Both the position numbers and the translations under genes were made by a program. From positions 190,001 through 254,000 of the forward strand of contig NZ_NQYC01000002.1 in NCBI RefSeq assembly GCF_003600835.1: a DNA stretch of 64,000 nucleotides, written 5' to 3'. The notes below the pieces were generated by a model, which was not told the origin of the DNA, made no database searches, and saw nothing but the letters and a program-made list of their open reading frames with translations. Of the stretch, positions 44,813 to 53,398 are shown piece by piece (the stretch's first letter is position 1; every line of letters begins with the position of its first letter). The stretch comes from Bacillus sp. PK3_68. Lineage in GTDB: Bacteria > Bacillota > Bacilli > Bacillales > Domibacillaceae.

Positions 44813-45463
44813 CTATGAATGCAATTTTTTTTGAATACTAGAAATAACATCTTCGTTATGTTTATTTAAAACATGAGTTAATTCATCTAAGTTTTGTTCA
44901 TTTAAAAGTTTAATAATAGTTTCATGTTCAACAATTGACTTTTCGATGTTGCCTTCATTAGCAAAAGACAAACTTTGAATTCTTAATAGCGGCCAACCAA
45001 GTCGTAAATACACATTTTTAATTGTTTCGCTCTTACTCATCTTAATAAGACACATATGAAAAGAGTGATTTAGTTGTGTGTATAAATGTATCCCATCCGC
45101 TGTCTTCATTTTCTCAAGAAGGTCTATCATTTCCTGTATTAGATCCTGATTAGGTCCATGCTTCTTAATCCGCTCCAATGCCATATTTTCAAGCATAGTT
45201 CGAATTTCAAGAAGATCATATATCTCATTTTTCGTATATTCTTTAACAATGGCGCCCTTTCTTGGGATTCTTTCCACAAGTCCTTCAATAGCAAGCAAGT
45301 AAATAGCCTCTCGTACTGGTGCCCGGCTTGTTCCATATTCTTCGGCATAGTTAATTTCCACCAACTTGTCACCTGGTTTCAATTCACCAGTGATAATTTG
45401 TTCTGTAATATGCTCTGCTATTGAATTAGATAGCGCATTATTGATTAAATTTGGTGATTTCAT
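44813..45463 (-). CDS. GntR family regulator of the malonate operon
   Basis: 216 residues of the FadR/FCD branch: a winged helix (ISNSIAEHITEQIITGELKPGDKLVEINYAEEYGTSRAPVREAIYLLAIEGLVERIPRKGAIV) and an all-helical FCD domain that usually binds a carboxylate with a metal. It is the first gene of the mdc cluster, corresponding in role to MdcY/MatR repressors, so malonate or a derivative is the expected effector. Autoregulation is likely because its gene is promoter-proximal. Confidence 0.9.
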   Translation of the reverse strand: MKSPNLINNALSNSIAEHITEQIITGELKPGDKLVEINYAEEYGTSRAPVREAIYLLAIEGLVERIPRKGAIVKEYTKNEIYDLLEIRTMLENMALERIKKHGPNQDLIQEMIDLLEKMKTADGIHLYTQLNHSFHMCLIKMSKSETIKNVYLRLGWPLLRIQSLSFANEGNIEKSIVEHETIIKLLNEQNLDELTHVLNKHNEDVISSIQKKLHS

Positions 45464-45545
45464 GATGAAAGCCTCCTTGGTCTCTTTCTATTGTCTATTG
45501 TCGACTGTTGTTTATAGTATATACGGTGAAAAAATATAATTCAAT
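45464..45545 (-). promoter_or_regulatory. promoter/operator region of the GntR-mdc operon
   Basis: Minus strand CCGTATATACTATAAACAAC offers a TATACT -10 about 60 bp upstream of the GntR start (45463). Between it and the ribosome binding site (CCAAGGAGGC) lie two tandem ACAATAG repeats (45487-45500) and GTCGAC, a plausible GntR operator. No symmetric operator can be fixed. Confidence 0.4.
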
Positions 45546-46250
45546 ATTTTTTGAATATTTTAAATAGTCATCCTTTCCTTATGATAAATCCCTTATCCTT
45601 TTTCTAAGTTCCTGCACCTCTTTATTGATATTATCTATCCAAAAAATATATAAACACACACAACACCGCCCAATTATTGGACGGTGTTAACATTATTATA
45701 AGTTTTAGAATAAAAATAAAGATAGCTAAAGATTTCTCTTTTAATTCTGTACAACAACTGAGCCAGATTGTTGAGGATCGTTTTTAGTGTAACTAGAAAT
45801 TTAGAATTGTCATTACGAGGACCTCTCTTTAACCTATTGTGATCAAAATTTAGTAAGAGGAAGATTTTCAAATAGGAGTGTTCAATTGCTTCTTAGGAGA
45901 TTGTATTAAAAAAGCACCGCAGCCAGCTTAGAAATTAGCTGTTTGCAGTGCTTTTCTGTTAATGATTTTTATACTTAAAATAACCCTTACAGCAACCAAG
46001 TTCGATCATTGCTGTGATCTTATTCCATTGTCTGTCTGTTTTTCCAATTGCGCTTCTAACTCTTCCTGGCTATTCCCTGTCAGCCAGCGGATGATTTTCT
46101 ATCCTGTTAACAAGGTCATTTATATATTAAAACATTAGAATAACCAATGTATTTCAGCCCTTAACTTTGCTCGAATCGTTATCGCAGGCATTATGATATG
46201 TATTGTTTACTAAAATAGTATAACCCTCAAGGTGACATCCCTGTATTTCT
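45546..46250. other. gene-poor gap between the malonate and DAB operons
   Basis: About 700 bp with stops in all frames. A 65-codon frame at 45674-45871 (minus) has no ribosome binding site and an odd composition and is not called. On the minus strand at about 45970-46110 broken coding pieces read GNSQEELEAQLEKQ and ITAMIELGCCKGYFKYKNH in two frames, the tail of some lost gene; the terminator at 45908 follows them. Confidence 0.4.
45908..45956 (-). terminator. terminator in the gap between the operons
   Basis: Minus strand AAAAGCACTGCAAACAGCTA and TAGCTGGCTGCGGTGCTTTT form a long stem with mismatches, followed by T-rich sequence. It lies 10-20 bp behind the decayed coding piece ending in YKNH and was probably its terminator. 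Confidence 0.7.
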
Positions 46251-46619
46251 TTACATTAAAATTTTTTTCTCGAGATCATTAAACAATCTAAATATCATTA
46301 CTCGCTCACCTGTACGTGAGCTTATATCAGTATGAAAGCTTTTTACTTTTTCTCCGGTAATAGTTAGTATAATATCCTTGAGATCTTCTATACCTGATTC
46401 AACTAATTCCGAACGGGTTTTCTTTATAGTTAGCAGTCCTTCTTTTGTTTCACAAACGGTATATTCAGCTGGTGTTAAAATGCCTTGTAAATTCACAATT
46501 ATCATATCCCGTAATATATCTGTTTTAACAGATACAGATCCACGCCCAAGAAAGTCCTTTTCCCATTGAGTAATTGCCTTACTTATCTCAGATTCATAAG
46601 AACCTTTAGATGTTTTCAT
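46251..46619 (-). CDS. DUF2294 domain-containing protein (YbcI-like)
   Basis: 122 residues from ATG 46619. A TTG 30 codons upstream is open, but GGAGGAGGGAGG lies inside that stretch and AGGAG precedes the ATG at 11 nt, so the shorter form is preferred. The sequence SKGSYESEISKAITQWEK, GRGSVSVKTDILRDMIIVNLQGILTPAE and EKVKSFHTDISSRTGERVMIF is the complete DUF2294 domain. The Bacillus subtilis counterpart ybcI also ends the ybcC-ybcF operon. Function unknown; a role in inorganic carbon uptake or its control is inferred from the conserved context. Confidence 0.85.
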   Translation of the reverse strand: MKTSKGSYESEISKAITQWEKDFLGRGSVSVKTDILRDMIIVNLQGILTPAEYTVCETKEGLLTIKKTRSELVESGIEDLKDIILTITGEKVKSFHTDISSRTGERVMIFRLFNDLEKKILM

Positions 46620-46724
46620 AAATTTCACGTCTCCTACAGAACAAAAATTATTTTTTATTTCACTAGCTATTTCTAGAGGGAGACCAAGTTCCTCCCTCCT
46701 CCACCCCAAGATACTAAATGATGA

Positions 46725-47252
46725 TTAGGTAAGCGTTGACGCTGTTTTATTAATAGGAACCTCAGCAATTGAGAACTTTTCATCTTTAGTATTAACTATT
46801 AAACCTCGAACTTTAACATATGACGGCACTAATGGATGATGATGAATCGTATTCACACAGTTTTCGATATTGTCACTACCATTTTCTTTTCCATTTAGCC
46901 ACTCATTAACTGTACCACCCGGATATTCAGGTCTGCTATTTTGAAAAAGATAATCCAATGTTTGTATTTTGTCTTTCATTGAATCAAGTTGAGTAAGTGC
47001 ATTAACCGAGGCAGTCTCCCTATCTTTTGTCCCTACAACAAAAATCTCCTCAACGTTTTCCTGATAAATAGCAATAATAACCGACCTCATTATATCTCCA
47101 TAAGGATTGGAAATGACAGGACCATAGCACTGTACGGTCAGCATGTTTTCTGGCCGAATATTAGTCACTTCTTGTAAAATAGGCTCCAACTCGTTTTCCA
47201 TGCCCGTTAAAAACAATGCTTTTTGATTTTTATCTAAATTCATATAATACAC
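46725..47252 (-). CDS. carbonic anhydrase-like protein lacking zinc ligands (YbcF-like)
   Basis: 175 residues. The core aligns with beta-carbonic anhydrase (GPVISNPYGDIMRSVIIAIYQENVEEIFVVGTKDRE against VIRNAGG...DAIRSLVISQ...EIVVIGHTDCG), but the Cys-x-Asp-x-Arg motif has become TGMENEL and the His-x-x-Cys pair has become GTKDRE, so all three zinc ligands and the Asp-Arg dyad are absent. It cannot be a canonical carbonic anhydrase; it may be a regulatory or structural partner of DabAB, or sense bicarbonate. It lies between dabA and the DUF2294 gene, as ybcF does in Bacillus subtilis. Confidence 0.85.
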   Translation of the reverse strand: MYYMNLDKNQKALFLTGMENELEPILQEVTNIRPENMLTVQCYGPVISNPYGDIMRSVIIAIYQENVEEIFVVGTKDRETASVNALTQLDSMKDKIQTLDYLFQNSRPEYPGGTVNEWLNGKENGSDNIENCVNTIHHHPLVPSYVKVRGLIVNTKDEKFSIAEVPINKTASTLT

Positions 47253-47304
47253 CCCTTCTTTATGCTTATAATTTGCTGATTAAGCAGCAAACAGTTAATA
47301 GCAG

Positions 47305-49929
47305 TTACCAGTTTTCCCAACGTCCGTTGGAATCAATACTAGCAAGTCGAACCCATCCATTTTGAACTTTTTCTCGAAACCCGGAGTCATTATTTAATAA
47401 TCTTTCTATATATTTGCTAGGTGCTTGGATGACAATCAGCAAACGAAGAGGAGAATGATAAACCTCGTGATCTGATTTCATAACGGATTGCCAAGGCAGT
47501 CCGGCTAACAAGTCACTTGCATTTCCCTGCATAACACCGAGACCCGCTGTAACGGTTTGAGTTGCTTTATTTCCGCTGCCATAATAATGAGGTGCTACTG
47601 TTGAAGCGTAATATTGAAGATTAATCCATTGGGCCACCGTTCCTGGTCCTGCAATGATGTTAGCTAGGATATCACCCCGTTCATCCTGATTCCAATCATA
47701 ATTATGAAGGAAGGCTCTACCTTCCAAGTCACAACCTTTAGTTAATTCACGTTGACCGATAATAAAAGCGGCATTACGAGCTAGTCCCCATTCCGGACGT
47801 ACCTCACTCCAATCTTTCGCAAATCGGTGTACCTCCGCCTTCGGATTTTTACATTTTTTATGGATGTTCGGTAATTGGGCTAGACGTTCTGCATTTGCAT
47901 TGTGGCTCACTTTCGGCATAATAGCTTCGATACGATCAAAGGCTTCTTTAGCAGCCTCGGAAAGCTCAGGAACATAAATCCAGTGTAATTCATCCACCGT
48001 TGTTTTATGCTCAGCAGCTGCGAAAACGGTGTCCTCAGGGATTTTAATTCCTTCAGAAGAAAGTTTTTCTCTTACTTCAGGAAGATTGCATAAAGTAGCT
48101 AGAACTCTAGCGTTGAATCCACCTGCCGCCCCTCCGCAGGCACCGCAGTCGAGAGCCGCAGCATAGGGATTGTTGGTACTTTTACTGCCATGTCCACATA
48201 TTACGACTAATGGCGCGAAATTCTTTGTTAACCCCATCATTTTCAGAGCTTGGCGTGCATAAGCCACTTTTTCTTCTTCTGAAAAACCAACAGGCATCTC
48301 CGCTTCTGTATTGGGAACATGATTAAGTGAGAGCGTTGTATTAGGTTTACGTAACCAAGTCTCATGAAGCTTATGAATAAAACGATCTGCTCCCCTAGGC
48401 ATAAAACTACGTGCTACCATTTGTAGACTAAGCCAAGGTCCACTTAGCTCAGGTAAAAGTAAGTTCGAAAGTACATTCTGTTTCATCATTTTAAATGTAG
48501 AGCTTAAGGAATTAACTGTCTGTTTACGCTGTTGATATGATTTGAATTCATTTTCATCTGCAGACTCTTTTATTTGATGTTGAGGCTTTAGTATAACCGG
48601 CAAGGAAGGATGACTGTGATTACACCCGAGTTCACTAGTTGCAATCGGTAAGCCAAAGAAACCGGCAATTCCAATCGTCTCAAACGGACCTTCTTTTTCA
48701 AGTTGACGACGAAAAGGCTCTGATCGTACATCAATGCAAAATGCCAATTGGGCTAACACAGATTTTTTATTGTCGGTCTCACATTGTTTAGAGATAATCT
48801 TCTGACTTAATTGATCTGTGTAGGTTTGTTCCCAAGCTTCTAACCAAAGTTTCCTGCGAAGCTTCTCATCAAAACGATAAGCAAATGATAAATATTCGCT
48901 TTGTTCAGCCGCTGACATCTGTGACCATTCATCGATTGTAAGGTTCCCCCAATGAATCCAAGATGCTAAAAGGGGAGCAACTGAGATTTTTTTCTCTGAT
49001 CGTTGATTGGCCAAAGGGAAGTACGGCTTGATAAGTGCCCACTCCATAGAAATTCGAACCGCTAAATAGTCTGTTAGGAGTGCCTGCTCATGGCTCGATT
49101 GTCGAGAACGCCAAAGCATCATGCCTGCCCATCCAGGTAAGGAAAGTAAATGACTTTCAAGATAAGCCTGTATGTCTGACTCGGGAATTTCTAGTGCGAA
49201 CAATGCTTCTTGCAAAGCCAAATGTGCCTCTTGCGGCCAATTTTTTAAACTTTCACGCTGCTTTTTGCCAAGAGCTGGATCATATTGAATGAGACGCTTC
49301 CAAGCACGATAGAAACCTTCCTCACGATTTGGCATTGTCCAACCTGCCTGAGAGTCATCAAGAAATAATTTGCACCACTTGATGACATGATGATCAAGAA
49401 TATCGACTAATCTTTCCCCATCTTGATTTTCTATCTGCGAACTTATTGGTTGCATTGAAGAATTTTCGATGTTGTCCCTCTTCCATCCACCACACTCATC
49501 TGCTAACTGCTCCAGTTTAGGTGATGACAAAAGAGTAGAAGGTAGTGGATCTAATTTTAGTGCGGCATGGCAAAATTGCTCTGCCACGTCTTGTGGGATG
49601 TTAAATGGATGTGAATCAAGCCAATGCTGCAGCCCCATTTCCACATAAGTTTCATCAATCTCTCCCTTATTCTTCGCCGAGAGAATCATAGAGGCACTAG
49701 GGTATATATCAATATCACGAGTAGTTTTTAACCGACCTGCAACCTGGTCAAAAGATTGCTTTTCAAGTCCCAGCCACGGACTACGCGCTGCAAAGGTAGA
49801 AATAGGTCCAAGCGGTGCAATCACTTGGCTAGCTGCTTCTATTAAAACGTTAATATCAATTTCTTGAAAATCAATATTTGTATCTTTTATTTTAAAATGT
49901 TCCTTCGTTAATACAGATACACCCATCAC
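47305..49929 (-). CDS. dabA: DabA, inorganic carbon transporter carbonic anhydrase-like subunit (UPF0753/DUF2309)
   Basis: 874 residues. DabA couples the cation gradient through DabB to vectorial CO2 hydration and so accumulates bicarbonate. The beta-carbonic-anhydrase-like site is complete: Cys398, Asp400 and Arg402 in FCIDVRSEPFRR, His580 in ICGHGSKSTNN and Cys595 in LDCGACGG. The C-terminal GLGVMQGNASDLLAGLPWQSVM block is the family signature. The start is GTG/ATG behind AGGAGGCGATCA, 11 bp after dabB. Equivalent to ybcC in Bacillus subtilis. Confidence 0.95.
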   Translation of the reverse strand: MMGVSVLTKEHFKIKDTNIDFQEIDINVLIEAASQVIAPLGPISTFAARSPWLGLEKQSFDQVAGRLKTTRDIDIYPSASMILSAKNKGEIDETYVEMGLQHWLDSHPFNIPQDVAEQFCHAALKLDPLPSTLLSSPKLEQLADECGGWKRDNIENSSMQPISSQIENQDGERLVDILDHHVIKWCKLFLDDSQAGWTMPNREEGFYRAWKRLIQYDPALGKKQRESLKNWPQEAHLALQEALFALEIPESDIQAYLESHLLSLPGWAGMMLWRSRQSSHEQALLTDYLAVRISMEWALIKPYFPLANQRSEKKISVAPLLASWIHWGNLTIDEWSQMSAAEQSEYLSFAYRFDEKLRRKLWLEAWEQTYTDQLSQKIISKQCETDNKKSVLAQLAFCIDVRSEPFRRQLEKEGPFETIGIAGFFGLPIATSELGCNHSHPSLPVILKPQHQIKESADENEFKSYQQRKQTVNSLSSTFKMMKQNVLSNLLLPELSGPWLSLQMVARSFMPRGADRFIHKLHETWLRKPNTTLSLNHVPNTEAEMPVGFSEEEKVAYARQALKMMGLTKNFAPLVVICGHGSKSTNNPYAAALDCGACGGAAGGFNARVLATLCNLPEVREKLSSEGIKIPEDTVFAAAEHKTTVDELHWIYVPELSEAAKEAFDRIEAIMPKVSHNANAERLAQLPNIHKKCKNPKAEVHRFAKDWSEVRPEWGLARNAAFIIGQRELTKGCDLEGRAFLHNYDWNQDERGDILANIIAGPGTVAQWINLQYYASTVAPHYYGSGNKATQTVTAGLGVMQGNASDLLAGLPWQSVMKSDHEVYHSPLRLLIVIQAPSKYIERLLNNDSGFREKVQNGWVRLASIDSNGRWENW

Positions 49930-49940
49930 TGATCGCCTCC

Positions 49941-51461
49941 TTATGATAAATATTGTTTAAGGTAGTTTGGATGACTTTCTACTGACTTTGGTTTCGCTTC
50001 ACCTAACCGTACTAACCAAAGGTAGAGTACTGCGAAGGAAACAGAAGAACGATTACGAGCAATCCACTTGCCTATCGCACTACCAAATAGTAAGAGACAT
50101 ACAACAATGACAACAACTGATATCGGAGGTTGAGCACTCTGAAAAACGGTTGCATGCAACCACTCATAGAAGAGGTTATGAATGATAAAATAAACGAGGG
50201 CCATTCCTCCTAAAAGTGATAAGCCAGTAATTCGACCAATTCTCCCCTCTCCAAAAGCCACGAGCTGTGTCCAAGAAACGGACAATGACCACCCTAAGAT
50301 TAAGGCACTAATCAATTGATACCCCTCTCCAGGAGCCGTGAGCCAAAAAGCAACCCCTACAACTAAGCCTAAAGACCGGCCAGCAATGATCCATAAATAG
50401 GATGAGTGTTCATTAACAACGCGAGGTGACACTTCGTAACGGCGCACCGCCGAGCCAGACTGTAAAAACAGCGTAGCCTTGAACAAACCATGTAAAATAA
50501 GATGCATAATAGCTGCAATATACGCACCTAATGCACACTGAATAAGCATGAATCCCATTTGTCCGATCGTCGAGCCTACTAACTGACGTTTATAATCGAC
50601 CTGAACTAAACTAATTCCGGATCCAATCAATACAGAAATACTGGCAAGAATAAGTAACACAACCAAAGCTATGTCCCTATCAAAGAGAGGGGAAAATCGA
50701 GTTAGCATAATCCCGCCTGCATTTACTAAACCTGCGTGCATTATCGCTGAAACAGGAGTCGAGGCAACAGCAGACTCAATTAACCACCGTTGGAAAGGCC
50801 ACTGAGCTGCAGGAACTACCACTGCTAATATAATCAATAAATTAATCCCTGTTCTTTCCCATGGTGCAAGTTGAGCCAAACTGTCAGTTGTTAGAGCTAA
50901 TGGTAACTGCCATTGACCTGTGACTTGAAAAAGCCAAATCATCGCAAACAACAAAGAAAACCAACTTAATATAAATAATCGGCCAGCAACCTTGGCTGCT
51001 TCATTCGTTACTTTCCAAGCACTATTTAACCTTATCAGCAAGGTTAACCCGAGGAGAGTTGCTCCCCAACATACGACCATCAAGCGGAGATCCGCACTTA
51101 ACCATGCAGTTGAAGCAACACCTGTAGTGAATGTAAAAAGGGTAAAATACTTACGATAATGGCGATCTCCCATTAAGTAACGTACAGAAAAACGCTGAAT
51201 GATTAAACCAATTGTAAGAACAAAGAAAGCCATTAACCAAGCTAAGGAATCCAAGTACCAAGAACCCACATTTCCATTTACATTACTATTAGCAAGAGCC
51301 ACCAAGGAAATCAAAGCCGGTAAAGCCACGATACCAATATGAATGCGAACAAAACTCAAGGGTATCCGTGGATGTAAAAACAATAGTCCACTTAGCCCAG
51401 AAGCAATAAGCACAACAAAAAATAATGTTAACAATGATGACAAATTCAGCGAAACTACCAT
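49941..51461 (-). CDS. dabB: DabB, NuoL/MrpA-like membrane subunit of the inorganic carbon transporter
   Basis: 506 residues with about 13-14 transmembrane helices. It carries the proton-conducting antiporter core (ESAVASTPVSAIMHAGLVNAGGIMLTRF and VDYKRQLVGSTIGQMGFMLIQCALGAYIAAIMHLILHGLFKATLFLQSG with the key Lys, His and Lys of NuoL). It is the ndhF/ybcD counterpart that delivers the ion gradient to DabA. First gene of the operon, behind AGGGAGAATATGAG, with a large hairpin about 130 bp upstream. Confidence 0.95.
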   Translation of the reverse strand: MVVSLNLSSLLTLFFVVLIASGLSGLLFLHPRIPLSFVRIHIGIVALPALISLVALANSNVNGNVGSWYLDSLAWLMAFFVLTIGLIIQRFSVRYLMGDRHYRKYFTLFTFTTGVASTAWLSADLRLMVVCWGATLLGLTLLIRLNSAWKVTNEAAKVAGRLFILSWFSLLFAMIWLFQVTGQWQLPLALTTDSLAQLAPWERTGINLLIILAVVVPAAQWPFQRWLIESAVASTPVSAIMHAGLVNAGGIMLTRFSPLFDRDIALVVLLILASISVLIGSGISLVQVDYKRQLVGSTIGQMGFMLIQCALGAYIAAIMHLILHGLFKATLFLQSGSAVRRYEVSPRVVNEHSSYLWIIAGRSLGLVVGVAFWLTAPGEGYQLISALILGWSLSVSWTQLVAFGEGRIGRITGLSLLGGMALVYFIIHNLFYEWLHATVFQSAQPPISVVVIVVCLLLFGSAIGKWIARNRSSVSFAVLYLWLVRLGEAKPKSVESHPNYLKQYLS

Positions 51462-51588
51462 CTCATATTCTCCCTTTTTAAGCAGTGTTAACGTACAAGA
51501 AGTCCTTTTAATTCAGGCGATATTTTTTCGATAATTTCATGCAGTTTTGTTTTTTTGCTAGTTACATGTTATTTTTCCAATAAAAAAA

Positions 51589-51646
51589 CCGACAGCTTTG
51601 ATAGTTCAATGATAATTTTCAATCATTGAACTATTAAAGTTGTCGG
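51589..51646 (-). terminator. long hairpin with T7 tract upstream of dabB
   Basis: CCGACAACTTTAATAGTTCAATGAT and its near-complement (25 bp, two mismatches) around an 8-nt loop; on the minus strand it is followed by TTTTTTT. No leftward gene ends here, so it sits either in the dabB leader as an attenuator or is a relic terminator. Confidence 0.65.
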
Positions 51647-52057
51647 CTTCACTTCAACTAACTTCAGCGAAGTTTTTTGAAGTGCTACCTTTTATAGGTC
51701 ATTTTAACTTATGTTTTAATTTCCTTCTAAAGAAGACATCGGTATCACTTTAATTTAATCTATTGAGGATGAAATAAATTAATTTATGTGACTGTTCCTT
51801 GTTTATATTAGGATGCTTTTTCATCCAGTCAATATTAAATATTAAAAGAATGCTAAAGGCCTAATTATTTAAAAGGGACAGAAATAATATTTGTCGATTA
51901 TTAAGTTAAGTATAAGTTATGCCATATTTTAAAAACTGTCAATAGGAAAGTCTTCCTACACTAGTTTAATAGAACCCAGCTTAGATGTTGGAATACGCAG
52001 AATAAAGTATCCATTCCTTTTTTAATAAATAATATGTTTTGCAAACTATCGTTTTAG
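51647..52057. other. AT-rich gene-free stretch
   Basis: No open frame longer than a few dozen codons, no recognisable promoter and no repeats beyond simple AT-rich runs. Confidence 0.5.
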
Positions 52058-52279
52058 CTTAGCGTATTCCTTTACAGACTTATCAAAAAGTGGTTTACTG
52101 CAGAGTATTTGTCTACTGTTCATCATTTTTTTCTTGTCATAGACTATACAGATCCCTATTCCTACTTTTCAGAGAACCCGGAAGCAAAGTATATATCGCT
52201 AGACGATCCTTTAAAATTCAGAGAATATATTGATCATCGTGATTTCACTCCCGAGCATGCACTGTACTTAAACGTATAA
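52058..52279 (+). pseudogene. C-terminal coding remnant, unassigned
   Basis: A 73-codon open stretch without a start codon at a ribosome binding site reads LSVFLYRLIKKWFTAEYLST...FFLVIDYTDPYSYFSENPEAKY and then ISLDDPLKFREYIDHRDFTPEHALYLNV. The composition is clearly protein-like, with an acidic/aromatic body, but I do not recognise the family. A TAG lies directly upstream in frame. It is probably the tail of a truncated gene. Confidence 0.4.
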
Positions 52280-52373
52280 AAACATTACCAACCTTCTGCT
52301 GCTCCATAGATAAAAGGCTTTTGGGATTGTTTCATTCAATGGCTGAATCAGTCATCCATCTCAAAATGTAGTT

Positions 52374-52817
52374 TTAAATGATGCCAAAAAAATCGGTACC
52401 TATAATAAGTAATACTAAACATAACATAAATAACATCTCTAAAATGGTTGCTAGATAAGCCTTTCGATTTTCATCGTACTTCCACTCCATTACCGCTCGT
52501 ACAGTTTCCGTCATCATTAAAAACGGAATAGGGAGAAGAAACCATCGCTCGGATTGCAGAATCGTTTCTTCTCCGCTATAAGGACTACTATAGATAAACC
52601 CTACGAGTACAAAGATGAAAACAATTCGAATCGTCCAATCTAGTTTTCTATGCAATCCATTAATGTAATGATTAGCAAACCAGAATTTCCTCTCCACCCT
52701 TAACCTCCTTCTTACTATAACTCCAAATGCTATACTCAGCGACACAAAAGCAATTAATAACGCTATCCATGCGTACACTTCATTCCTATCCGATTTCCTC
52801 ACCGCCTTTTCACTCAT
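52374..52817 (-). CDS. DUF4181-like membrane protein
   Basis: 147 residues with an N-terminal charged stretch and about four transmembrane helices. The central segment VERKFWFANHYINGLHRKLDWTIRI is typical of DUF4181 proteins, a Bacillus-restricted membrane family without known function. It stands alone with AAAGATGAGTGA-type upstream sequence and no clear operon partner. Confidence 0.65.
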   Translation of the reverse strand: MSEKAVRKSDRNEVYAWIALLIAFVSLSIAFGVIVRRRLRVERKFWFANHYINGLHRKLDWTIRIVFIFVLVGFIYSSPYSGEETILQSERWFLLPIPFLMMTETVRAVMEWKYDENRKAYLATILEMLFMLCLVLLIIGTDFFGII

Positions 52818-52985
52818 CTTTCCCTAATCATATCAACGAATGGAATTATGTTCCATATTTTCAACTCGCTTGCCAATCCATACCTTCGTCTATCCCTCAT
52901 CATGATTAGCTCTTTTCAGCAAGGTTCCTGATGGCAACAGGCTATTCTCTCTAATATGTCTTAAACAGTTTTTCAAATTGAGTAT
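52818..52985. other. spacer, nothing recognised
   Basis: AT-rich intergenic sequence between DUF4181 and the polymerase fragment; no hairpin with a T-run. Confidence 0.4.
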
Positions 52986-53222
52986 TCAGGTTTTTCGTGC
53001 AGTTTGTCTGTCTAGGCAGCTGCGTTTGATGTTTAAGTCCCTCTCTTCAATGTCCCGAGAATAGCTAATAGCAAGAGTGATTTTCCTTGCTGCTGCATGG
53101 TGCAAACGAAGTCTCATCGCTACTTCATCGACCATTTCATGAATCACAACCATAATCTCTCGTTCGTTATAATAATCACGCAGTAATATTTGGCTTTTAG
53201 AAAATGATTTTTGAGCAAACAA
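52986..53222 (-). pseudogene. Y-family DNA polymerase (UvrX/DinB-like) C-terminal fragment
   Basis: 78 residues: KSFSKSQILLRDYYNEREIMVVIHEMVDEVAMRLRLHHAAARKITLAISYSRDIEE corresponds to the little-finger domain of UvrX/ImuB-type Y polymerases, including the PKSFGRGQ-like start and the EVAxRLRxHxxxxRTI block. The palm with catalytic acidic residues is missing and the tail after ERDLNIKR is unrelated. UvrX genes are usually carried by prophages and plasmids. Confidence 0.75.
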
Positions 53223-53398
53223 AAAGAATCCTGTCCCGTCGAGTTCTTCTGGTATTCCTTATTTAACTAAAGCCCCCTGTTAGTTGAAGAATAATTGCCT
53301 TTTTTAGTCCTCAAAATTTTCATCATAAGGGTTCGCATACAAATTTATATCAAATTCAGCTTTTATATTATTTGCAAAGTCAATCTGTTCCTTATATT

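Noticed and set aside
45674-45871. A 65-codon frame between the malonate and DAB operons
   Set aside because: No ribosome binding site, asparagine/leucine-rich chance composition, surrounded by decayed sequence. A transposase remnant was considered but no motif supports it.
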